Below, piece after piece: positions 34,964 to 43,666 of a stretch of DNA of 64,000 bases. The notes beneath the pieces were generated by a model. It was given only the letters and a program-made list of their open reading frames with translations. It did not search any database and was not told where the DNA came from. The DNA is taken from the NCBI RefSeq assembly GCF_007997005.1, contig NZ_VOSL01000148.1, positions 1-64,000 on the forward strand. Direction: 5' to 3'. Source of the stretch: Lujinxingia vulgaris. Lineage in GTDB: Bacteria; Myxococcota_A; Bradymonadia; Bradymonadales; Bradymonadaceae. Each line of letters opens with the position of its first letter. The first letter of the stretch is position 1. Made by a program: the position numbers and the translations under genes.

Positions 34964-36205
34964 CTACTTCGCCAGCAAACTCAACACCAACACATGCGCA
35001 AACCCATCGTAAATGCCCGGGTAGGCGTCGGCGCCGGCGGCGTTCTGGCTCAGGATCACGTAGTTGTAGGCGAGGTTGACCTGGAGGTGGTCGTCGACAT
35101 CGTAGGCAACGCCGAGGGAGGCGATGTAGCGGTCGGTGTCGGGCTGGGCGGGGCTGATGGCCTCGGCAGGGGCCGGCGATGGGTCGATGGCGAAGCCCGA
35201 GCGCATCACCAGCCCGCCCTGTGGGGAGGCGTATTCGACGCCGACGCGCATCCCGAAGGTATCGCGCCAGCCGCGGGCCTCATTGATGTCGTCGACCTGC
35301 TCGTCTTCGAAGTCGACCTCAAAATGCTCGTTGGCGCTCCAGCGGTTGTACTCCACATCCAGGCTGACGATGGCGTCGGCCCCGAGCTCCCAGGCGCCGC
35401 CGAGCACGATGCGGTCCGGCAGCACGATGGTGGTGGTGAAGGCGGTGTCGCGGGCCTGCTCGGAGAGCTCCGGCGGCACATCGCTAAAGTCGGCGATGCC
35501 CGAAAAATTCAGGCGTACGGTGGAGCGCCAGCTCAGGCCGAAACTTAAGCGACGGGTGGGCGCCACCCACACGCCCGCCTGCGCTCCCAGGCCCCAGGCG
35601 TTGGCCGAGAGCTGCACACGGGCCTCTTCACCGCTGCGGGCCACGTCGATCTGGCGCTCAAGGCCGATGCTGCCCAGCAGCACGCGCGGCCCCGCCCCAA
35701 ACGCCAGCCAGCGCGTAGGCCGGATCGCCAGCGAAGGCGCCGCCTCAAAGGCCCGCAGACTCACCGCCTGCGCCTCAAAGCGCCCCTCCCAGTTCTCGGG
35801 CCAGCGCAGGCTGCTCCCGTAAGGCACGCCCACGCTCAACCCCAGGCCCACCCGCTCCCCGGGCCGCCAGCTGGCGTGCAGGTGCGGCACAAACGCCAGA
35901 TCGTTCTCGGCGCGGGTGCGCTCCCCGCTCTCCGGATCCACGTGAAAGAGGGTCGGAAAGATCGCCCCCGTGCCCACCATCGCGCCCCACCCGGGACGCA
36001 ACGCCAGCCCGGCCGGATTGTAATAGCCGGCCTCCGGCGAGTCCGGCCTCGCTGTCATCGCGCCGGCGACGCCTGCCGAGGCCGCACCCTGGGTGCCCTG
36101 CGCATAGCCGCCGGCCAGCGCCGGCGCGCCCCACAGGCACATCACCCCCAACGCCGCCACGCTCAGCGCCTTCGCTGCCGCACATCTCTCAGCTGCTGCC
36201 CTCAT
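34964..36205 (-). CDS. fadL: FadL-family outer membrane fatty-acid transporter
   Basis: This 413-residue protein matches the OmpP1/FadL family. ATG 36205 is preceded by GGGAG and is followed by a signal ending GAPALAGG; the longer frame to 36256 lacks a good start. The mature N-terminus GGYAQGTQGAASAGVAGAMTARPDSPEAGYYNPAGLA corresponds to the plug region of FadL (here with the NPAG motif), and strands of a 14-strand barrel follow to the terminal SLLAK. FadL imports long-chain fatty acids. The gene follows the VolA-like lipase with a short gap, an arrangement known from Vibrio, so lipase products are the likely cargo. Confidence 0.9.
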   Translation of the reverse strand: MRAAAERCAAAKALSVAALGVMCLWGAPALAGGYAQGTQGAASAGVAGAMTARPDSPEAGYYNPAGLALRPGWGAMVGTGAIFPTLFHVDPESGERTRAENDLAFVPHLHASWRPGERVGLGLSVGVPYGSSLRWPENWEGRFEAQAVSLRAFEAAPSLAIRPTRWLAFGAGPRVLLGSIGLERQIDVARSGEEARVQLSANAWGLGAQAGVWVAPTRRLSFGLSWRSTVRLNFSGIADFSDVPPELSEQARDTAFTTTIVLPDRIVLGGAWELGADAIVSLDVEYNRWSANEHFEVDFEDEQVDDINEARGWRDTFGMRVGVEYASPQGGLVMRSGFAIDPSPAPAEAISPAQPDTDRYIASLGVAYDVDDHLQVNLAYNYVILSQNAAGADAYPGIYDGFAHVLVLSLLAK

Positions 36206-36252
36206 CCCCGCTCCCATCCTGTTGTCATCACCACGCCACCAGCCAGTCACAC

Positions 36253-38793
36253 TCACCTCTGATTGAAAAATTCGACCATGTCTTCGCGCGCGGTGCGCGA
36301 GCCGTAGGCCAGCGGGTTGGGATTGAACAAAAACCCGTGGTCGGTCAGCCCGGGCTCGTACTCCGTGATCGCCACCCCCATGCGCTCCGAGAGCGCCCGG
36401 GTGCCCTCATTCGGCACCACCCGGTCGCCCGACGCCATCTGAATCAGCACTCGCCGCGTCGGATGCCCGGGCAAAGGTTGCAGAAGCGTGTGCTGCACGA
36501 GGTTCAAGGGGTCGACCGGGTCCAGAATCCAGCGCAGGGCCTGCACAAACTCAACGTAGGCGTCGCTCCCATGCTCGATGCCGCGCGCGTGCAACGCATG
36601 CTCAAAGGCCGTCTCAAACGACACCGAGTGCTCAATGATGCGCACCAGATCAGCGGCGGGCACGTTGAGCACAAAATTGACGATCTCCGGCTCCACTGCC
36701 GAGAGCGACGACCCCAGGATGCCCCCGAGGCTCATGCCCAGATACACGATCTCATCGCCCACCCAGAGCCCGGTGGTGTCCACGATAGCCTGCTCCATGT
36801 CATCGCTCTGCAAGACGCGCACGGCCTGCTGCAGGTCGAGCACCGCCTGGGCAAAGTGGTCGCGGGTGCCAAAAAGACGCTCCATATCGATGAACACCGT
36901 GCCGCTCGTGCTCGGATACGACAACAACTCATCGAACTGGTTGCCCAGGCTCAAAAGCCAGGGCACCTCCACCCGGTTGATGCGCCCGCGGCTGCCATCG
37001 GCATAAAGACACCGGCCGAGCGCGTCGCAGGTGGCGTTTCCCTCGCAGTTCTGGTCGGTGAGACACACCGCACGCTCCCCGTGGTAGGGCAGATCCAGCG
37101 CGAAGGCCGCGTAGCCGGCGGCGGCCAGAGGCTCGGCGATCAAGTACAGCAGCTCGCGGCTGGTCATCAGCCCGTGCCCAAAGAGCACCACCGGCAGGGG
37201 CTCGGCCACCGAGACGTCTTTCGGCAAGGTCATCACAAAATCCACCGCCCGCTCCTCGTAGCGCCCGTCCGGGAAAAAGGCGCGCGTGGCCGGGTCGAGG
37301 TGGTCGGCCACAAACATCTGACCGCGCACCACCGCGTCGACGCTGTTGAGCAAAAGACGCGTGCCCCCGGAGGGCTCGGTGACCTCGAGGCTGATGACGG
37401 AAGTGCGCACCTCGTCGTCGTAGAGCTTTTGCCGTCTGGCGAGCAGCGTGCTGGCCGACGAGGCCGTTTTAAAGGGGACCGCCGCCGCCAGCGTGCTGCG
37501 ATCGAGGCCCTCCTCGGCCTCCAGCTGGCGAAGCAGCCCGTCGACCTCGGCGCGCACAGGCTCCAGGCGCTGCGCCTCCGAGTCGGTGAGCCCCCCGAGC
37601 TCCGAGCGACCGCCCGCCACCAGCGGCGCCTCCAGCATCAGCATCGCGCCCAGGGGCTGCGGCCTGTGCGCCCGACCGTCGGCCGCCGGCACGTCACCCG
37701 CCACCACGTAGGCGTAGGTCGTCTGAGGCTCCAGCGTCAGACGCGGGCGCACCCAGAGGGTGGAGGCGTCGTCAAAACGCCCCCGCTCCAGATCGACGAC
37801 CTCCTCCCAGCGCCCGCTTTCCCTTAAGCGAAAAACCCGCAGCTCGGCCCCCTGCCCCACCCCCTCCCCAAAGCTCGCGGTGCTCTCAACCCGCATCGCC
37901 CCGGAGATCGAAAACCCGTCGTAGCCGTTGAGCCCGCGCAAGATCTCGGCCCGCTCGCCAGGATCATCGGCGTCCACCGGCAGCGCCACACGCCCCGTCT
38001 CGTCGGTGAGCAGGGCGTTGGGCAGCGGCGCCCGACCCGACGCGCTGTCAAACGCGATGGCCGGCAGGCTCGTGGTGGTAAACTGCGTCATCGCCGCGAT
38101 CTCCTCACGCGGGATGCCGCGCGACGCCAGCACCTCCATCGCCGGGATGTAGTCCTCCTGCAGCGCCGTAAGCTCGGCGGCCAGCGCCTCGCGCTCGGCG
38201 CGCGTCGCCCCGGGGAGCGCGTCGGGGTGTTCGGTGAGCCGCTCCTCGCTGCGCAACAAAAAGAAGGCCGCGTCGGCCACAAGCAGCTCACCGCCTGCGC
38301 CGCGCGCCCCCCCCGCGTACCCCCGAAGCCCAAGGGTGTAGCGCCGCCCCGGCTGCAGAGCTTCGCCCTCGGCCAGCTCCACGATCACCGCCTCAAGCTC
38401 CGCGTCATAACGCGGGCGCACTTGCACCGTACGCATCCCGGGCTCTTCGACCATCACCACCGCCCCCAGAAGCGAGCTCTCCTGCACCGGCCCCGAGAGC
38501 GGAAAGCGCATCGCGCTGCTCAGCGGATAGGCGTCGAGCGTGTTGAGGTAGGTGCGAAACTCCCGCTCCGCGTCCGAGAGCGCGTCGCCCACCGGCAGAT
38601 TGAGCCGCCCGAGATCGTCGTCGCGCAAAAGATCGGTGGGCGTCGGGAGCTCTCCGGAGGTCGGGTTCCACAACGCCCGCACCACCCGCGGCGGCGCCTC
38701 CACCCCGGGCGTCTCCGACCCGCATCCCCAGCCGGCTCCCAGCACCAGCAGCGCTGCCAGGATCAGCGCACCCATTCCATTGCGTCGCATCAT
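36253..38793 (-). CDS. VolA/Pla-1-like lipase lipoprotein
   Basis: This 846-residue outer surface lipoprotein has the lipobox GWGC with C24. The N-terminal half (to about residue 480) has two Ig-like beta domains, repeating phrases such as SSAMRFPLSGPVQESSL and FSISGAMRVESTASFG. The C-terminal half is an alpha/beta hydrolase: PVVLFGHGLMTSRE (oxyanion region), nucleophile elbow GMSLG with S688, probable acid D790 in ASGDRVV and catalytic H819 in TDHGF. A Cys cluster (CLTDQNCEGNATCDALGRC) is inserted. Domain order, size and a downstream fadL match VolA of Vibrio cholerae, a lysophospholipase that feeds FadL. It starts with GAGG then ATG. Confidence 0.8.
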   Translation of the reverse strand: MMRRNGMGALILAALLVLGAGWGCGSETPGVEAPPRVVRALWNPTSGELPTPTDLLRDDDLGRLNLPVGDALSDAEREFRTYLNTLDAYPLSSAMRFPLSGPVQESSLLGAVVMVEEPGMRTVQVRPRYDAELEAVIVELAEGEALQPGRRYTLGLRGYAGGARGAGGELLVADAAFFLLRSEERLTEHPDALPGATRAEREALAAELTALQEDYIPAMEVLASRGIPREEIAAMTQFTTTSLPAIAFDSASGRAPLPNALLTDETGRVALPVDADDPGERAEILRGLNGYDGFSISGAMRVESTASFGEGVGQGAELRVFRLRESGRWEEVVDLERGRFDDASTLWVRPRLTLEPQTTYAYVVAGDVPAADGRAHRPQPLGAMLMLEAPLVAGGRSELGGLTDSEAQRLEPVRAEVDGLLRQLEAEEGLDRSTLAAAVPFKTASSASTLLARRQKLYDDEVRTSVISLEVTEPSGGTRLLLNSVDAVVRGQMFVADHLDPATRAFFPDGRYEERAVDFVMTLPKDVSVAEPLPVVLFGHGLMTSRELLYLIAEPLAAAGYAAFALDLPYHGERAVCLTDQNCEGNATCDALGRCLYADGSRGRINRVEVPWLLSLGNQFDELLSYPSTSGTVFIDMERLFGTRDHFAQAVLDLQQAVRVLQSDDMEQAIVDTTGLWVGDEIVYLGMSLGGILGSSLSAVEPEIVNFVLNVPAADLVRIIEHSVSFETAFEHALHARGIEHGSDAYVEFVQALRWILDPVDPLNLVQHTLLQPLPGHPTRRVLIQMASGDRVVPNEGTRALSERMGVAITEYEPGLTDHGFLFNPNPLAYGSRTAREDMVEFFNQR

Positions 38794-38935
38794 CGCCTCG
38801 TCGCGCCTGCAACCGCGCGCGAAATTCTCGATTTTTCCAATACGATCGAGTCCCGTCAGACTACCTGCCGGGCATGGCGCGCTTCAACCTCCCCGGCCCC
38901 CGGCCGGCGCCAACGTGAATCGACAAAAGCCCTGC

Positions 38936-39150
38936 GAAGCCCTTAAGACCCCCTTCGTCACCTCGACGCACCCCCTCCGAAGCCCTTAAGACCCACTTCG
39001 TCAACGCGACGCATACCCCCTTATGGGTAAACCTGGCCGCTCGTCACCTCGACGAAGCCCTTCCAAAGCCCTTAAGACCTCCTTCGTCACTTCCCAGAAT
39101 ACCCCCTTATGGGTAGTCGCGGAGCTTCGTCGCATCGACGAACACCGCCT
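38936..39150. repeat. 43-bp-period tandem repeat with 86-bp higher order
   Basis: Units at 38936, 38979 and 39065 begin GAAGCCCTTAAGACC or a close variant and continue CTTCGTCA; units at 39022 and 39108 instead begin TTATGGGTA but keep TCGTC and CGACGAA in register. The spacing is exactly 43 or 86 bases, and the last four units form two 86-base pairs. It lies in the 518-base gap between the VolA-like and E2-like genes, with no gene seen around it. Confidence 0.75.
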
Positions 39151-39311
39151 GAAGGCCATCAGCCCCCCGTCGTCACCGCTCGCCAGGCATCGCTTCGCCA
39201 GCATGCCGGTTCCCTTGATGCTGGCGAGCGCGACCGCTACATTCGCCGCGCTGCTGAGTCGTCTTCTACCAACGCCGCCGACCCGCTCGGCGCTGCACAC
39301 GGGAGCCCCCG

Positions 39312-40271
39312 ATGGCCAAACTCTGGAAAAAACCCACCCGCACCTCGTCGTGGCGAAAGCTCTCGGTGGGCATGTGGAACCGCCCCTCCGACCCCACCGT
39401 CTACGGCCATGAGACCCACCCGGCCGACAAGATCCTCACCTACCTCGACGAGGTCAGCGAGTATTCTGGCCAGAAAGTCACGATGACGGCGTATCTGGTC
39501 AAGTCGATGGCGATCATGTTCTCGCTCTACCCCGAGCTCAACGTGATCGTGGTCGGCAACCGGGTGCTGCAGCGCGAGAACATCGACATCTTCTGTCAGG
39601 TGGCCGTGGCCGGCGGCGACGGCAAAGACGCCGATTTGAGCGGGGTGAAGATCCGCAACGCCGACCGCCTCTCGATTGTCGAGATCGCCGACTACCTGCA
39701 CAGCCGCGCCACGCGCGTGCGCAAGGGGCAGGACGAGGAGATCGAGCAGACCAAGTCGATGATCGACAAGATTCCGCCGCTGCTTCTGCCGGCGGTGATG
39801 CGTCTGGTCGACGTGCTGACCTTTGCGGTGCCCGTGGATCTGGGCAAGCTGGGCATCCGCGACGATCCCTTCGGAAGCGGCATGGTCACCAACTGCGCGC
39901 CCTTTAACATCCGTCTGGGGCTTGCGCCGCTGGTGCCGGCCGCGCGCACCCCGCTGGTGCTTTTGCCCGGGGCGGTTCATAAGGCCCCGGCGGTGGTCGA
40001 CGGAGAGGTGAAGGTGGCCGACGTGATGAGCGCGTCGTTTACCCTCGATCACCGCTGCTACGACGGCTACCACATCGGCAAACTTGTCACGACGATGCGC
40101 GAGTGCCTGATGGACCCGGCCTACCACCACCCGCCGGCCGAGACCTTCAAACAGGGCGGCGCGGTGGCGGGAAAGCCCGAGAGCCCGGCCACCGCGAAAA
40201 AGGCTGAAAAAGCGCCGGCCGACGCACCCAAGCGGCGCACGCCCGAATCTTCGGCGAAGACCCCGGCCTGA
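39312..40271 (+). CDS. Stand-alone 2-oxoacid dehydrogenase E2 catalytic domain
   Basis: This 319-residue protein resembles the acyltransferase core of dihydrolipoamide acyltransferases (CAT-like fold). It has KILTYLDEVSEYSGQKVTMTAYLVKSMAI, FGSGMVTNCAPFNIRLGLAPLVP and the catalytic motif DHRCYDG that holds the active histidine in this family. It lacks a lipoyl domain and a subunit-binding domain, and has an Ala/Pro/Lys-rich tail instead. No E1 or E3 gene is near. It may be an acyltransferase with another acyl donor. The reaction is unknown. The start is the ATG at 39312. Confidence 0.83.
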   Translation: MAKLWKKPTRTSSWRKLSVGMWNRPSDPTVYGHETHPADKILTYLDEVSEYSGQKVTMTAYLVKSMAIMFSLYPELNVIVVGNRVLQRENIDIFCQVAVAGGDGKDADLSGVKIRNADRLSIVEIADYLHSRATRVRKGQDEEIEQTKSMIDKIPPLLLPAVMRLVDVLTFAVPVDLGKLGIRDDPFGSGMVTNCAPFNIRLGLAPLVPAARTPLVLLPGAVHKAPAVVDGEVKVADVMSASFTLDHRCYDGYHIGKLVTTMRECLMDPAYHHPPAETFKQGGAVAGKPESPATAKKAEKAPADAPKRRTPESSAKTPA

Positions 40272-40296
40272 TCTTACGCCCGGCGTCCCTTCCCAG

Positions 40297-40327
40297 GGCG
40301 GCGCTCACCAGGCCGGTGAGCGCCGCC
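40297..40327. repeat. 13-bp perfect inverted repeat
   Basis: GGCGGCGCTCACC at 40297-40309 pairs with 40315-40327 across a 5-base loop. It is just after the E2-like gene and has no T tract. It sits in front of the terminator at 40339 and may help it. Confidence 0.5.
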
Positions 40328-40338
40328 CCGGCATAAAG

Positions 40339-40380
40339 CACGCGGCCCGCGCTGTTTGGTGGCAGGCCGCGTGTTTTGTT
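40339..40380 (+). terminator. Terminator after the E2-like gene
   Basis: CACGCGGCC at 40339-40347 pairs with GGCCGCGTG at 40365-40373 and is followed by TTTTGTTT. It separates the E2-like gene from the IgGFc-binding-type lipoprotein, whose GTG start is at 40400. Confidence 0.7.
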
Positions 40381-40399
40381 TCCATCACCAGGGTTTAAC

Positions 40400-42409
40400 G
40401 TGCGCTCACCCCTCTCAACGCTTCTCCCGCTGCTGCTGGCCGCGCTTTTTGCGGCGAGTTGCTCCTCGCCAGTCGACACCACGGAAGGGCCCGACGCCTC
40501 AGGCCCGGGCGACGCCGACACGGCAGACGACGCCGGCGACACGGCTACCGTCTGTGTGCCCGGGGAGGCGCGCTGCGACGATGCGCTGACGCTCGAGGTC
40601 TGCCGCGCCGACGCCACCGGCTGGGAGACCACCGTGTGCGAGGGGGATCTTCGCTGCGACGCGGCCTCGGCCCGCTGCACCGACCAGCTCTGCGAGCCCG
40701 GCTCGTTTGACGCCTGCACCGAGGAGGGGCTGCAGCGCTTCTGCAACGCCACCGGCACCGCGTGGCGCGAGGCCGAATGCCCCGGCGGCGCCACCTGCGA
40801 GGAGGGCCGCTGCGGCCAGCCGGAGTGCCAGGCGGGCATCAACCGCTGCCTGGGTCGCGACCAGCTCGAGGTCTGCAACGAGGCCGGCGCTTACGTGCCG
40901 GGCCAGCGCTGCCCCACTGGCACGGAGTGTTTTGACGGCGCCTGCGAGGAGCTCTGCGAGATCTCCACCAAGGTCTCCAGCTACATCGGCTGCGAGTACT
41001 GGTCGGCCGACCTCGACAACTTCGAAGAGGCGTTAAGCCAGCCCCACGCCATCGTGATCACCAACCCCAACGAGGAGCTCGACGCCCGGGTGCGCCTCTT
41101 TGAGGGCGCCACCAGCCGCGAGCTCCTCAACGACAGCCAGGGCCAGCCCTTTGATGCGACCATCCCCCCGGGGGAGGCGCGCATCTTCTCGATCCCGGTA
41201 GGCTACGACCACAGCGGCACCCGCGTCTTCGACGATCACGCCATCCGCGTCACGAGCTCCATCCCGGTGGTCGCCCACCAGTTCAACCCGCTCAACAACG
41301 TCGACGTCTACTCCAACGACGGCACCCTGCTGCTCCCCACCAACTCGGTGGGGCGCGAGTACTTTGGCATGAGCTGGTACTTCCGCGGGGGCGCCACGCG
41401 CATCCGCGGCTACCTGACGATCGTCAACTCCACCAACCAGCCCAACGAGGTGCGGGTGACCCCCTCGGCGGAGGTGATCAGCGGGCCGGGGGTGCCGGCG
41501 ATCCTCGCCGGCGAAGAACGCGTCTTTACGCTCGCTCCGGGTCAGTCGCTGAACCTGTCGACCTCAGGCGTGGAGCTCAGCGCCGCGCAGCAGGAAGGCT
41601 GCCTGGCCTCCCCCGACGGGCCGCCCGAGCAGACCTCCCCCTGCCCCGACCTGACCGGCACGCATATCATCGCCGAGCAACCCATCACCGTCTTTGGTGG
41701 CCACCAATGCGGCAACGTCGTGCTGGGCGTCAACCGCTGCGACCACATCGAGTCGGTGCTGCTTCCGGTGGAGGCCTGGGGCACGCGTTATGTGGGCTCC
41801 AAGTTCAGCCCGCGCGCGGTGGGCTCGCAGCCCGAGCCCGACGTCTGGCGGGTGATCGCCTCGGAGGACGGCACCCAGATCCAGACCGACCCGCCGATTG
41901 ACGGCGTGCACGGCCGCACGCTTCAGGCCGGCGAATGGCGCCAGTTTGAGGCCCGCGAGCATTTTGAGCTCGGCGCCAGCAAGCCCGTGGCCCTGATGCA
42001 ATACATGGTCGGCTCCAACTGGCTGGGCATCCCCCGCGAATGCGACGAGGGCATCGACTTCAACAACCCCACCGGCATCGGCGACCCGGCGATGTCGGCG
42101 GGCGTGCCCACCGACCAGTTCCGCGACAACTACATCGTGCTCACCCCTCAAAACTATGAGCGCGACTACCTCAACGTGATCGTGCCCACCGGCCAGGAGG
42201 TGCGCATCGACGGCGAACCCATCCCCGCCTCGCGCTGGGAGCTCGTGGGGAGCCGCGGCCGCTTCGAGGTCGCCACGCTGGAGGTCGACGCCGGCTTCCA
42301 CACGCTCAGCGCCGACGAGCCTTTTGGCGTGGTGGGCTACGGCTACGCCTGCCACGTCTCCTACGCCTCCCCCGGCGGCCTGAACCTGGAAGCCGCCAGC
42401 GATCGCTAA
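40400..42409 (+). CDS. IgGFc-binding-domain lipoprotein
   Basis: This 669-residue lipoprotein probably starts at GTG 40400, giving a signal with lipobox AASC (C21). After an acidic Asp/Ala/Gly tether come several Cys modules (CVPGEARCDD, CRADATGWETTVC, CEPGSFDAC), then from about residue 190 a beta-rich domain with AIVITNPNEE, FSIPVGYDHSGTRVFDDHAIRVTSSIPVVAHQFNPL and TVFGGHQCGNV. The latter matches the bacterial IgGFc-binding-protein family, a surface-adhesin type shared with mammalian Fc-binding mucin-like protein. It probably binds a polymer or another cell. Binding to IgG is not implied. Confidence 0.82.
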   Translation: MRSPLSTLLPLLLAALFAASCSSPVDTTEGPDASGPGDADTADDAGDTATVCVPGEARCDDALTLEVCRADATGWETTVCEGDLRCDAASARCTDQLCEPGSFDACTEEGLQRFCNATGTAWREAECPGGATCEEGRCGQPECQAGINRCLGRDQLEVCNEAGAYVPGQRCPTGTECFDGACEELCEISTKVSSYIGCEYWSADLDNFEEALSQPHAIVITNPNEELDARVRLFEGATSRELLNDSQGQPFDATIPPGEARIFSIPVGYDHSGTRVFDDHAIRVTSSIPVVAHQFNPLNNVDVYSNDGTLLLPTNSVGREYFGMSWYFRGGATRIRGYLTIVNSTNQPNEVRVTPSAEVISGPGVPAILAGEERVFTLAPGQSLNLSTSGVELSAAQQEGCLASPDGPPEQTSPCPDLTGTHIIAEQPITVFGGHQCGNVVLGVNRCDHIESVLLPVEAWGTRYVGSKFSPRAVGSQPEPDVWRVIASEDGTQIQTDPPIDGVHGRTLQAGEWRQFEAREHFELGASKPVALMQYMVGSNWLGIPRECDEGIDFNNPTGIGDPAMSAGVPTDQFRDNYIVLTPQNYERDYLNVIVPTGQEVRIDGEPIPASRWELVGSRGRFEVATLEVDAGFHTLSADEPFGVVGYGYACHVSYASPGGLNLEAASDR

Positions 42410-42491
42410 TTTCCAATGATTTTCAATCAGGTTTTTTCAATCAGGGCCTGGCAGCCGTCCTGCTCTCATCACATCGCCTGACGACGCCTTT

Positions 42492-42559
42492 CTCCCTGAT
42501 TGAGAGAACTCCCTGATTGAGAGAACTCCCTGATTGAGAGAACTCCCTGACTGAAAAAA
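42492..42559. repeat. 17-bp tandem repeat, four copies
   Basis: CTCCCTGATTGAGAGAA occurs three times without change from 42492, and a fourth copy (42543-42559) has changes. CAATCAGG at 42424 and nearby can pair with the CCTGATTG in each unit. It lies between the convergent IgGFc-type gene and the P1-peptidase gene, and could fold as alternative hairpins at the ends of both transcripts. Confidence 0.85.
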
Positions 42560-43666
42560 TCAGCAGCCGCGGGAGGCCATGATCTGGCGGACGTCGTCGA
42601 GGGGAAGTGAGGGCACATAGCGGCCCAGAAAGCCCGACATCGACTCGGCGGCGAAGAGGCTGTTGACCACGGCCTCTTCGGTGGCCTCGATGGCGGCCTC
42701 GTAGAGGTCGCGGGTGTGCTGATCGTGCACGTAGACCAGCGAGCCGGTCCAGCCTACGGGGTGGCGCGGCACGATGTTGGTGGTTGAGAAGCCCAGGATG
42801 ATCTCGCCAGACCCGTGTGCGGCCATGCTGCCGACGCGGCCCAGGCCCAGCGCGCAGCGTTTGGCGACGCGCTCCAGCTGCTTGGGCAGGAGCGGCGCGT
42901 CGGTGGCGAAGACCACGATGATGCTGCCGTAGTTCACCCGACGCCGATCGTAGCCCTCGTAGTCGCGCTCGAGCACCTGACCGACGGGCACCCCGGCGAT
43001 ACGCAGATCGTTCATCACCCCGAAGTTGGACTGCACGAGCACGCCCAGGGTGTAGCTTCGCTCCGGCGGCCCGAAGCGCCGCGAGGAGGTGCCCACGCCG
43101 GCTTTAAAGTCGCAGGTGATCATGCCCGTGCCGCCGCCGACGTTGCCCTCACGCACCCGGCTGCCGCGCGCGCGATCAAGCGCCTCATAGACGTGCTGAG
43201 CGCGCAGGTGACCGCCGGCGATGTCGTTGAGCCAGGAGTCGTCGCACTCTCCCACCAGAGGAATCGGCACATCGCCGCGGCGGCCGATCTCGGGGTGGCG
43301 GCGCACCATCCACTGCACCACCGCGTCTTGCACCACGCCCACGCTTAAGGTGTTGGTCAGGCAGATCGGCGTCTCGATCAGCCCCCACTCGTTGACCTGC
43401 ACAAGGCCGGAGACCTCGCCAGCGCCATTGAGCGTAAAACTCCCGCCGATGACACGCTCCTCGTAGGGGTTGTCGTTGGGCAAGATCGCGGTGACGCCGC
43501 TGCGCACCTGGCCGTCGTACGACATCAGGGTGCGATGCCCCACCTTGACCCCGGCCACGTCCGTGATGGCGTTGAGCGGCCCGCAGGGTAGCCTCCCGAT
43601 GCGCACGCCGGCCTCGCGCGCCCGCGGCCTTCGGCCGCGGGGTCTGACGCTAACCTGCTCGCTCAA
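42560..43666 (-). CDS. P1-family (DmpA/S58) aminopeptidase
   Basis: This 368-residue protein belongs to the DmpA/BapA family of N-terminal nucleophile peptidases, which cut themselves before a serine and then act on L- or D-amino-acid amides, or beta-peptides. The self-cleavage site is NYG|S with S248 (S250 in Ochrobactrum DmpA), and ITDVAGVKVGH, NEWGLIETPICLTNT, VGGGTGM and the late GFSTTN are all typical. It starts with a TTG at 43666 that overlaps the stop of the ATP-grasp gene, so the two are translationally coupled. The natural substrate is unknown. Confidence 0.88.
   Translation of the reverse strand: MSEQVSVRPRGRRPRAREAGVRIGRLPCGPLNAITDVAGVKVGHRTLMSYDGQVRSGVTAILPNDNPYEERVIGGSFTLNGAGEVSGLVQVNEWGLIETPICLTNTLSVGVVQDAVVQWMVRRHPEIGRRGDVPIPLVGECDDSWLNDIAGGHLRAQHVYEALDRARGSRVREGNVGGGTGMITCDFKAGVGTSSRRFGPPERSYTLGVLVQSNFGVMNDLRIAGVPVGQVLERDYEGYDRRRVNYGSIIVVFATDAPLLPKQLERVAKRCALGLGRVGSMAAHGSGEIILGFSTTNIVPRHPVGWTGSLVYVHDQHTRDLYEAAIEATEEAVVNSLFAAESMSGFLGRYVPSLPLDDVRQIMASRGC

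Noticed and set aside
38794-38935. FadR operator at the VolA-FadL promoter
   Set aside because: I looked for TGAATG and CATTCA on both strands in this gap and found none, so control by the fadR gene is not supported here.
40376-40400. TTG start at 40376 for the IgGFc-type lipoprotein
   Set aside because: It would lie inside the terminator tail. The GTG at 40400 gives a normal lipoprotein signal.
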